Source: an uncultured Cryomorphaceae bacterium
GTDB lineage: Bacteria; Bacteroidota; Bacteroidia; Flavobacteriales; Schleiferiaceae
NCBI GenBank assembly: GCA_937900215.1
Contig: CALCFH010000189.1
Span: 1 to 5,519, forward strand
Direction of reading: 5' to 3'
Length of the DNA stretch: 5,519 nucleotides
The notes below the pieces were generated by a model. That model was given only the letters and a program-made list of their open reading frames with translations. It searched no databases and was not told the origin of the DNA. The position numbers and the translations under genes were made by a program. This document shows positions 1 to 5,519 of the stretch, one piece after another (position 1 is the first letter of the stretch; the number at the start of each line of letters is the position of its first letter).

Positions 1-1
1 G

Positions 2-1954
2 AACATTACAAAATTGCTTTTAGCTGGTGGTTTGTTTTTGGCTTTACCCAATGTGGTAAATGCACAAGCACCGCGCTTAGTTTTAGCTGAAGAATTCACG
101 CAAGCCTCATGTGGTCCATGTGCTCTTCAAAATCCAGATTTCAATACACTTTTAGATGCCAACAGCACTAAAATTATCAGTATCAAGTATCAAACTTCTT
201 GGCCAGGTTTCGATCCAATGAACCTTCATAACCCGAGTGAAGTTCAAACGCGTGTCAACTATTATGGCGTAGGTGGGGTTCCAAATGCTCAGATTGACGG
301 AGTTGCCGTTCCGAATGATTGCAATGCCTATGTTGGTGCACCTGCTTGTTTAAATCAAGCGGAGATTGATCAAGCACACAATACTACTAGTCCAATTGCG
401 GTTTCTGTTACGCATACCATGGCAGCCGACTTAACCTCTGCTACTGTAAATGTAACTGTAACTAACGTGGGCACTAGCACTTTTACTAGTAATGGTGCCG
501 CCTACTTAAGATTGGCATTGGTTGAAGAGGCTGTTGAGTTTCCAACGGCTCCGGGTTCAAATGGTGAGAAAGAGTTTTACAGCGTAATGCGTAAGATGGT
601 TCCAAATGCCTTAGGTACCGCTCTTCCTGCTAGCCTCGCAGCAGGTCAAATGGTATCCAATCAATTTACTGTTGCTATGCCAAGCTATATCTATAACTAC
701 GGTGAAATTGCTTTCGTTGCTTTTGTACAAACAGACGGCGACAAGAAAGTACACAATGCAGATTATTCAGTACCAGCTCCAGTACCCTCAGGTTTTGCAG
801 ACGCTAGCTGTGCTAATGCAAGTATTTCTGGCTCTGGTCTTTGCGATGCCAGCTTTACTCCAGCTATTAGCATTACCAACAATAGTGCAACAACCGTTAC
901 TTCGGCCACTGCTCAATACAGCTTGAATGGAGGCGCTGCAGTTTCTCAGTCTTGGACAGGTTCTTTGGCTCAAGGGGCTAGTGCTACCATTACTTTCCCA
1001 GCTACTACTTTGCCTGGAGGAAGCACTGCTTTCCAAGCAAATATTATGACTGTAAATGGTCAGATTGACTACAATACATTGAACAATTCTGCTGTAAGCA
1101 ATTACAGTGTTTTAGATCCAACTCCACAAGCTACACCTTACGACAAAGGTTTTGAGGCTTTGAGCCTTGGACAATTGCCAGGTGAGTTCATTATCAATGA
1201 CCCTTCAGGTCGTGTTTTCGTAATTGATCAGGGTATTTCTACAGCCGTTACATGGGCTATGGGAGGCTTTGGTGGTTCTGCAAAGAGTATACGTGTAGAT
1301 TTCTACGCCATTCAAGCCGGTGTTGAAAGTGAAATCATTACCGAGAAGATAGATATGTCTACTATTGGTGCAGGTGCAAAGCTTTATTTCGATAACGCTT
1401 ATGCGCAGTATCAAGCTGAAAACGATATGTTGGATGTAGCTGTATCAGACGATTGTGGCGCAACTTGGACTTCCGTTTGGAATCGTGCAGGTAGCACTTT
1501 GGCCACCGCTGCTCCAGTTGGAACAGGTCGTTTCTACCCAGTTGCAGATCAGTGGCACCGTCAGGAAATCAGTCTTGCTGCTTACGCAAACTCGGCTGAT
1601 ATCGTTGTACGTTTCAAAACCACTTCTGCTTTCGGTAACTGTCTTTACTTAGATAACATCTCTGTAAACACTACTCCAGTAAGCATTCAAGAGAATGAGT
1701 TGGCTTCTTTGAGCCTGTATCCCGTTCCTGCTTCTGATTTTGTGAATATCGATTTCAACGCAGCTTCTCAAGAGTCTGTTACTGTAACGGTACTTAACCA
1801 ATTAGGTGCAGTTGTAAACACAGTTGAGTTTGGTGCAAACGAAGGCAACAATACCCTTCGTTTAGATGTTTCTGCTTTGAGCAGCGGAGTATATACTCTA
1901 GACATTCGTACCAACGAAAAGAACAGCATTCGTAAAATCTCTGTAGTTAAGTAA
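2..1954 (+). CDS. Secreted Omp28/thioredoxin-like protein with T9SS type-A sorting domain (5' partial)
   Basis: Numbering starts at the first whole codon (nt 2); 650 residues are visible. The frame is open to the left edge and reads NITKLLLAGG before a hydrophobic stretch and an A|Q cleavage site (VNA-QAP, about residue 21), so the true ATG lies one to a few codons outside. The TTG at nt 14 is internal to the signal peptide. Modules: thioredoxin-like/Omp28-like region (about 25-260) with CGPC at 37-40 and a likely cis-Pro at 94 in GGVPNAQ; an Omp28-like beta part (ALVEEAVEFP...KEFYSVMRKMVP, about 130-258); an Ig/CARDB-like module (about 268-372); a choice-of-anchor-J-like jelly roll (about 380-559, with VSDDCGATW and LYLDNISV); and a type-A T9SS tail (about 569-650, YPVPASD...SSGVYTLDI...RKISVVK). 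Inferred role: a surface or released protein with a possible redox head. Extra cysteines come as pairs (107/116, 270/281, 485/547). Substrate unknown. The domain calls are from pattern recognition; the T9SS tail is the surest. Confidence 0.9.
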   Translation, partial: NITKLLLAGGLFLALPNVVNAQAPRLVLAEEFTQASCGPCALQNPDFNTLLDANSTKIISIKYQTSWPGFDPMNLHNPSEVQTRVNYYGVGGVPNAQIDGVAVPNDCNAYVGAPACLNQAEIDQAHNTTSPIAVSVTHTMAADLTSATVNVTVTNVGTSTFTSNGAAYLRLALVEEAVEFPTAPGSNGEKEFYSVMRKMVPNALGTALPASLAAGQMVSNQFTVAMPSYIYNYGEIAFVAFVQTDGDKKVHNADYSVPAPVPSGFADASCANASISGSGLCDASFTPAISITNNSATTVTSATAQYSLNGGAAVSQSWTGSLAQGASATITFPATTLPGGSTAFQANIMTVNGQIDYNTLNNSAVSNYSVLDPTPQATPYDKGFEALSLGQLPGEFIINDPSGRVFVIDQGISTAVTWAMGGFGGSAKSIRVDFYAIQAGVESEIITEKIDMSTIGAGAKLYFDNAYAQYQAENDMLDVAVSDDCGATWTSVWNRAGSTLATAAPVGTGRFYPVADQWHRQEISLAAYANSADIVVRFKTTSAFGNCLYLDNISVNTTPVSIQENELASLSLYPVPASDFVNIDFNAASQESVTVTVLNQLGAVVNTVEFGANEGNNTLRLDVSALSSGVYTLDIRTNEKNSIRKISVVK

Positions 1955-1971
1955 TTACGGCATGATTCATG

Positions 1972-2009
1972 AAATAGGAGGATAGGGAAACTTATCCTCC
2001 TATTTTTTT
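1972..2009 (+). terminator. Strong rho-independent terminator after the T9SS-sorted protein
   Basis: A perfect 13-bp stem pairs 1972-1984 with 1993-2005 (AAATAGGAGGATA / TATCCTCCTATTT), with an 8-nt loop (1985-1992, GGGAAACT). The run of seven T at 2003-2009 partly overlaps the 3' arm. It begins 17 nt after the stop codon of the upstream gene. There is no T-run on the other side, so it works on the + strand only. The 3' end lies just 12 nt before the ATG of the TlpA-like gene, so it also occupies that gene's 5' leader. The AGGAGG in the 5' arm resembles a ribosome binding site but is about 40 nt from the start and paired in the stem. Confidence 0.93.
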
Positions 2010-2021
2010 ATATTCAAACCT

Positions 2022-2540
2022 ATGAAAACACTTTTAAGCACCCTTCTCCTTGCTTTCTCTTTCACTGCCCTCGCACAAACGGGAGAGTTTATGTCTATTC
2101 CCAATGCTACCGTTAAAGACATAGATGGAAAGTCTATCCAAACAGGAGATCTCAACAACGATGGCAAGCCTATGATCATTTCTATGTGGGCCACTTGGTG
2201 CAAACCCTGCATTAGAGAACTGAATGCCATTAAGGATGTATACCCCGATTGGCAAGAGGAAACCGGAGTTAAGCTAGTGGCAATCTCTATAGACGATGCG
2301 AGAAACGCAGCAAAGGTTCGTCCTTTCGTGAATGGTGAGGGTTGGGAATACGAGATTTACATCGATGAGAATCAAGACTTAAAACGTTTGCTAAACGTAA
2401 ACTCCATTCCTCATACCTTTTTGGTGAATGGAAACAACGAGATTGTGTGGCAACACAATGGCTATGTTACGGGAGACGAAGAAGACCTATACGAGCTTAT
2501 TCTAAAGCTTGTCAATGGCGAAGAAGTGGGCGAACACTAA
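2022..2540 (+). CDS. TlpA/ResA-like periplasmic thioredoxin
   Basis: A 172-residue thioredoxin-fold protein, the usual size for exported TlpA-type disulfide reductases. Residues 1-18 form a signal peptide (MKTLL, hydrophobic core, ALA|Q cleavage), so it is expected in the periplasm, free or loosely membrane-associated. There is no lipobox. The active site is WATWCKPC at 56-63, with catalytic Cys60 and Cys63, followed by the helix IRELNAI. The loop NSIPHTFLVNG carries the expected cis-Pro at 130. These two cysteines are the only ones in the protein. In this family the CxxC reduces disulfides of exported proteins, classically in cytochrome c maturation, but no cytochrome gene is visible, so the partner is unknown; the neighbouring cysteine-bearing envelope proteins are candidates. 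The ATG at 2022 is chosen because it gives the full signal peptide. It is bracketed by two intrinsic terminators, so it is probably transcribed alone. Confidence 0.93.
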   Translation: MKTLLSTLLLAFSFTALAQTGEFMSIPNATVKDIDGKSIQTGDLNNDGKPMIISMWATWCKPCIRELNAIKDVYPDWQEETGVKLVAISIDDARNAAKVRPFVNGEGWEYEIYIDENQDLKRLLNVNSIPHTFLVNGNNEIVWQHNGYVTGDEEDLYELILKLVNGEEVGEH

Positions 2541-2559
2541 AAGCCATACCTCTTCTTTG

Positions 2560-2599
2560 AAAAGGCTTGAGCATCTAAAAGAGAGGCTCAAGCCTTTTT
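2560..2599 (+). terminator. Rho-independent terminator after the TlpA-like gene
   Basis: A perfect 13-bp stem pairs 2560-2572 (AAAAGGCTTGAGC) with 2586-2598 (GCTCAAGCCTTTT). The loop is 13 nt (2573-2585) and the T-run TTTTT covers 2595-2599, followed by CTTTG. It starts 19 nt after the TlpA stop codon. A second T-run (2612-2617) follows after an imperfect echo of the 3' arm (CAAAGCTTTTTT), which may act as a backup pause site. The element separates the TlpA gene from the downstream barrel/lipoprotein pair, which must therefore have a promoter within about 2600-2693. Confidence 0.9.
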
Positions 2600-2693
2600 C
2601 TTTGTCAAAGCTTTTTTGGATATGTTAAGAGGCTGTTATAAGTCAATCAACATGCTTAACTTGAGCACCCAAACCGATCATTATTCTTCTTAG

Positions 2694-4391
2694 ATGAAAA
2701 GAGTCTTTTGGCTTTTAGCCTTCTCTATTCCATTTGCCTCCTGGGCTCAGACAGAGAACCCTTTCGGAGAGCTTCATGGCAATTTCCAGTTCGATGGTAA
2801 CTACTATTTTGAAGATCCCAAACTAGACCCCCTCGGTGAAGACTATCCCGATGAACAATTCCTCGGGCAGGGTTTTGCCAACTTCATCTATACTCGAGGT
2901 TCTTTCTCTGCGGGTGTGCGCTACGAGAATTATCAAAATCCGCTCTTGGGTTACCCTGAAGGATTTGTGGGCGAAGGCATTACTTACCGATTCCTGCGTT
3001 TTGAAAAAGATGGACTGGACATTACGGTGGGTAATTTCTACGAACAGTTTGGAAGCGGAATGATCTTCCGAACCTTTGAAGAAAGATTGCTGGGCTTAGA
3101 CAATGCCATGGATGGGGTGCGCTTAATCTATTCGCCCGTTCCCGGTCTTAAGCTCAAAGGAATCATTGGTAAGCAAAGGGTCTACTTCGATAAAGGGGAA
3201 GGAATTGTGCGCGGTCTAGATGCCGACTTCAACCTAAATAGCCTGCTTTCTTCTTGGTCTGAAAAGAAAAATCGATTCTCCATGGGCGTGAGCTTGGTGA
3301 GTAAATTCCAAGCCGATTTAAGTCCTATTTATAACCTCCCTGAAAATGTGGGTTCTGCAGCCGTGCGTTTCAACTATGGATACGGTGGAATAGGATTTAG
3401 CGGTGAATTTGTACACAAAATCAACGATCCCTCTGCAGACAATGGCTACATCTTTAAAAGTGGCAATGGACTCATTCTTACCACCACCTATTCTACCAAG
3501 GGCTTTGGATTTGTAGGCTCTTATAAGATGATTGATAATATGGCCTTTCGCTCTGAAAGAGATGCGGGTCAGTTTGAGTTGTTCATGAATTTCCTTCCAC
3601 CTACTACGAAGTTCCACACCTACGCTCTTCCAGCTTTATACCCGTATGCTACTCAGATTAATGGCGAAACGGGAATACAACTTGAGTTTACCGTGCAAAT
3701 ACCAAAAGGAAGCTTCTTTGGCGGTGATAGAGGGGCGTCGATTACAGCCAATTTCTCCGATGCGTATTCCATAGTTAAAAATCCTTTGAATGATAGTATA
3801 CCCCTCGGTCAGGCGGGTACAGATGGATATACTACGGAGTGGTTTAAATTCGGTAAACTGAAGTATTTCCAAGATTTTAATGTGTCTTTCTCTAAGTCTA
3901 CTTCGTCTAAATTCAAATACACGGTCTCTTATTACAATATTGAATACAGTCAGGGAATTCTGGGCTCTGCCACCAATGCAGGTGGATTGAAAGACAATGT
4001 GGTTATTGAGAATCCGAATCTATTGGATATGGCCTACATCAATGCTGTGGTTTTCGAAGGCTTACTAAAGCTTAAGAAGAAGCACAGCCTTCGCTTTGAA
4101 TTACAGGGCTTGTTCAGTCAGCAAGACCGAGGCGATATGGCCATGCTCTTGCTCGAATACAGCATTGCTCCTCAGTGGTTTTTTGCCGCCCAAAACATCT
4201 ACAATTATGGCAATCCAGACGAAGATCAACGGCTTAGTTTTCCTTTGGTTTCTATGGGTTATATTACTGGAACCACTCGCTTTCAGCTCAATTTCGGAAG
4301 ACAACAACGCGGTATCTTCTGTGTAGGGGGTATTTGTAGAGTAGTGCCGGCCTCCAATTCAGTGGGAATGTCAATTACTAGTAATTTTTAA
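2694..4391 (+). CDS. DUF6029-like outer-membrane beta-barrel protein
   Basis: A 565-residue exported protein. The signal peptide is MKRVFWLLAFSIPFASWA with cleavage before Gln19. The rest alternates short strands rich in aromatic residues, Gly and polar residues (for example FSAGVRYENY, GLDITVGNFYEQFGSG, FNVSFSKS, TRFQLNFGRQQ) with polar loops, and ends in MSITSNF with a terminal Phe; both are hallmarks of an outer-membrane barrel. The conserved-looking block GNFYEQFGSGMIFRTFEER...LDNAMDGVRL (about residues 117-143) and the end CVGGICRVVPAS match my memory of the Bacteroidota DUF6029 family, whose function is not established. No TonB plug domain, carboxypeptidase-like repeat or lipobox is seen. 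Only two cysteines exist, C543 and C548, near the C-terminus before the last strand, probably forming a disulfide. It is co-transcribed with the Omp28 lipoprotein two bases downstream, which suggests a barrel-lipoprotein pair. The start at ATG 2694 gives the complete signal peptide; no clear Shine-Dalgarno motif precedes it. Confidence 0.85.
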   Translation: MKRVFWLLAFSIPFASWAQTENPFGELHGNFQFDGNYYFEDPKLDPLGEDYPDEQFLGQGFANFIYTRGSFSAGVRYENYQNPLLGYPEGFVGEGITYRFLRFEKDGLDITVGNFYEQFGSGMIFRTFEERLLGLDNAMDGVRLIYSPVPGLKLKGIIGKQRVYFDKGEGIVRGLDADFNLNSLLSSWSEKKNRFSMGVSLVSKFQADLSPIYNLPENVGSAAVRFNYGYGGIGFSGEFVHKINDPSADNGYIFKSGNGLILTTTYSTKGFGFVGSYKMIDNMAFRSERDAGQFELFMNFLPPTTKFHTYALPALYPYATQINGETGIQLEFTVQIPKGSFFGGDRGASITANFSDAYSIVKNPLNDSIPLGQAGTDGYTTEWFKFGKLKYFQDFNVSFSKSTSSKFKYTVSYYNIEYSQGILGSATNAGGLKDNVVIENPNLLDMAYINAVVFEGLLKLKKKHSLRFELQGLFSQQDRGDMAMLLLEYSIAPQWFFAAQNIYNYGNPDEDQRLSFPLVSMGYITGTTRFQLNFGRQQRGIFCVGGICRVVPASNSVGMSITSNF

Positions 4392-4393
4392 TC

Positions 4394-5242
4394 ATGCGCA
4401 AAATCTCCATCCTTCTTAGCTTTCTTGCGGCAATGCTGCTGGCATCTTGCAATTATATCGATGAGCCTTTTCAGAATGGAGGGGTAATTAATCCGCCTTC
4501 AACCGATACTGTTATTCGAAAGGTTCTGGTAGAAGATTTTACCGGACATCGTTGCAAGAACTGCCCAAAGGCTTCTAAAGCCATTGAAGAAATCAATACG
4601 GTCTTGCCCGGTAGAATGGTAGCTGTGGCCCTGCATGCCGGACCATCTAATTTTACAGCTCCTGATCCACCGGTTTATCCAACCGAATTTAGAACCGAAG
4701 CAGGCAAATCCTTGGCCGATTTTTTTAATGTCAGCTTTCAGCCGGCTGGAATGGTAAGCAGAACCGACTTTACAGGCAGTGGTGTTGGGCATTTAAAGCT
4801 CTATACGGGTTGGGCTTCGGAGGTTTCACAGCTCAGCAGTTTAGAACCTGCTTTTCAAATAAAAATGCCGTTGACCTACAACGCGGCTTCGCGAACGCTA
4901 AGCGGCGAGGTGCAATCCATTGCCTTGGTGGCCTATCCGAATGCGGTTAATCTGAGTTTGGTTTTATGCGAGAGCAGTATTGTGGCACCGCAATTATTGC
5001 CAGACGATACAGTGGATCCCATCTATGTGCACAACAATGTGTTTAGAGAAAGTCTAAACACCGCTTTTGGTGAGCTTCTTTGGACTTCTGGAGCCAATAC
5101 AGGCGATACCCTCAGTACGGCCATTAGCCAGGTCATTAGCAATGACTATGTAGCGGAGAATTGCAAATTGGTGGCCTTTATCTACAATTCCGCTACCCAA
5201 GAGGTCTTGCAAGCAGAAGAGGTGTACCTCAATGATTTGTAA
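4394..5242 (+). CDS. Omp28-related outer-membrane lipoprotein with thioredoxin-like CxxC
   Basis: A 282-residue lipoprotein. Residues 1-18 form a lipoprotein signal with lipobox LASC, and Cys19 is the lipidation site. The next residues, NYIDEPF, include an acidic pair that might favour export to the cell surface in Bacteroidota, but this is weak. A short linker leads to a thioredoxin-like domain: VLVEDFTGHRCKNCPKA with Cys54 and Cys57 in CKNC, and a likely cis-Pro at 117 (VSFQPAG). The C-terminal beta domain carries the Omp28 hallmark ESSIVAPQ...PIYVHNNVFRESLNTAFGE (about 193-227), then CKLVAFIYN...VLQAEEVYL. Cys192 and Cys257 may form a structural disulfide. Omp28 of Porphyromonas gingivalis is described as a surface adhesin/receptor; whether this protein shares that role is unknown. 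It starts two bases after the barrel gene's stop, so translation is probably coupled. The ATG at 4394 is chosen because it gives a complete lipoprotein signal. Its Omp28-like plan matches the N-terminal half of the first gene. Confidence 0.88.
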   Translation: MRKISILLSFLAAMLLASCNYIDEPFQNGGVINPPSTDTVIRKVLVEDFTGHRCKNCPKASKAIEEINTVLPGRMVAVALHAGPSNFTAPDPPVYPTEFRTEAGKSLADFFNVSFQPAGMVSRTDFTGSGVGHLKLYTGWASEVSQLSSLEPAFQIKMPLTYNAASRTLSGEVQSIALVAYPNAVNLSLVLCESSIVAPQLLPDDTVDPIYVHNNVFRESLNTAFGELLWTSGANTGDTLSTAISQVISNDYVAENCKLVAFIYNSATQEVLQAEEVYLNDL

Positions 5243-5320
5243 AGACATAAATCCAGCTACAACCCTAGGCTAGATGTTTTCTGGGCTTTATCCTATGTGG
5301 GCAGCAACTGAAGCTACCGC

Positions 5321-5354
5321 TAAAAACCAGCCCTTCTCTTAGTGTTTAAGGCTG
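5321..5354 (-). terminator. Possible minus-strand terminator in the right intergenic region
   Basis: Read on the minus strand, CAGCCTT (5354-5348) pairs with AAGGGCTG (5335-5328) with one bulged G and a 12-nt loop. One base later comes TTTTT (5326-5322). The stem is short and bulged, and lies about 100 nt past the stop of the putative convergent gene at the right edge. It is plausible as that gene's terminator but weak. Confidence 0.3.
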
Positions 5355-5456
5355 CTTGAGCTTTGGTTGGATGATTTCTTGGTCTTAACTATCAACTAGA
5401 TAGTGGAAGAGAGGAACGGATGCTTTTCGTAATTTCTTTACTCAAGCCTCTTTTTT
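5354..5456 (+). other. Structured 3' intergenic region, possible end of the barrel-lipoprotein transcript
   Basis: A long imperfect hairpin spans about 5376-5416. Its inner stem is a perfect 6 bp (ACTATC 5388-5393 / GATAGT 5399-5404, loop AACTA). It extends outward through TCTT/AAGA (5383-5386 / 5407-5410) and about five more pairs (5376-5380 / 5412-5416, one wobble), with small internal loops. The whole is enclosed by a 7-bp complementarity, GCTTGAG (5354-5360) with CTCAAGC (5441-5447), followed shortly by six T at 5451-5456. This could be a loose, long-loop terminator for the upstream dicistron, which has no other evident one. The rest of 5243-5454 shows no convincing ORF, tRNA or repeat. 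Confidence 0.3.
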
Positions 5457-5519
5457 ACAAGCCCAGAATGAGTTTTTCCTGTCCCACTATTCTATTCTCT
5501 TGCAGCAGCTGCAATTGAT
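5455..5519 (-). CDS. Possible C-terminal fragment of a convergent gene (partial)
   Basis: On the minus strand one frame is open from the right edge to a TAA at 5457-5455. It gives 20 whole residues, Gln/Leu-rich at first and ending IVGQEKLILGL. The other two minus frames and the plus frames are closed by stops here. The composition is protein-like (amphipathic, no rare-looking codons), and a convergent partner would explain the intergenic space after the Omp28 gene. Twenty codons are too few to name a family or to exclude chance. Confidence 0.4.
   Translation of the reverse strand, partial: QLQLLQENRIVGQEKLILGL

Noticed and set aside
14..16. TTG as the start codon of the first gene
   Set aside because: The frame is open through the left edge (NITK before it) and a normal signal peptide needs the Lys and upstream residues; TTG 14 is an internal Leu.
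1092..1107. Perfect 6-bp hairpin with GCAA loop (CTGTAA/TTACAG)
   Set aside because: It is in the middle of the first gene's coding region, is short, and has no associated signal; chance occurrence is likely.
1976..1981. AGGAGG as a ribosome binding site for the TlpA-like gene
   Set aside because: It is about 40 nt from the ATG and buried in the terminator stem; Bacteroidota rarely rely on Shine-Dalgarno motifs.
2616..2642. TTG...TATAAG as a promoter for the barrel-lipoprotein operon
   Set aside because: Spacing of 18 nt after TTG is tolerable, but the -7 element does not match the Bacteroidota TAnnTTTG consensus. A promoter must exist in about 2600-2693, but this one is not distinguishable from chance.
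3318..3617. Minus-strand ORF of 99 codons inside the barrel gene
   Set aside because: It lies wholly inside a well-supported coding gene, has no recognisable motif, and is best explained as a shadow of the plus-strand codons. The same holds for 4499-4792 and 1205-1414 on the minus strand.
5274..5342. Small plus-strand ORF (22 codons, ATG at 5274) after the lipoprotein gene
   Set aside because: Too short, no ribosome binding signal, and no recognisable motif or conserved context.
5500..5514. TTGCAG-CAG-CTGCAA inverted repeat near the right edge
   Set aside because: It is explained by the Gln/Leu codons of the putative minus-strand C-terminus; no T-run or known site follows.
1..5519. CRISPR array, insertion sequence, tRNA/rRNA, phage or defence genes
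   Set aside because: No regularly spaced repeats, transposase motifs, terminal inverted repeats, tRNA-like cloverleaf or defence-type domains were seen on either strand.

Overview
The window looks like chromosomal DNA from a Bacteroidota bacterium, most likely a Flavobacteriales-type marine or freshwater lineage. The clues are a type IX secretion (T9SS) type-A C-terminal sorting domain, signal peptides that all cleave just before Gln (A|Q), an Omp28-family lipoprotein, a DUF6029-type outer-membrane barrel, no Shine-Dalgarno motif at a usable distance from the starts, and moderately AT-rich coding DNA. The assignment is by recognition of families, not by a database search.

Layout, left to right. 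(1) nt 2-1954 (+): a large secreted protein cut at its extreme 5' end by the window edge. It has a thioredoxin-like/Omp28-like N-terminal part with CGPC, an Ig/CARDB-like module, a choice-of-anchor-J-like jelly roll and a T9SS type-A tail. A very strong intrinsic terminator follows. (2) nt 2022-2540 (+): a periplasmic TlpA/ResA-like thioredoxin (WCKPC) with its own strong terminator. It is therefore bracketed by two terminators. (3) nt 2694-4391 (+): a DUF6029-like outer-membrane beta-barrel whose only two cysteines form a CVGGIC motif just before the last strand. (4) nt 4394-5242 (+): an Omp28-related lipoprotein with CKNC, two bases after gene 3, so the two form a tight dicistron. (5) nt 5243-5454: an intergenic stretch with a long imperfect hairpin and terminator-like pieces but no convincing gene. 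(6) nt 5455-5519 (-): a possible C-terminal end of a convergent gene entering from the right.

How the genes may work together: all four complete or near-complete genes encode exported envelope proteins. Three of them carry thioredoxin-fold CxxC centres, each placed differently: secreted/cell surface by T9SS, soluble periplasm, and lipid-anchored outer membrane. The fourth is a barrel with one lone cysteine pair. A shared role in envelope thiol/disulfide chemistry, or in assembling or serving the barrel, is an attractive inference. Nothing in the sequence proves it, and the families themselves are known. The less described part is the combination and its possible redox logic.
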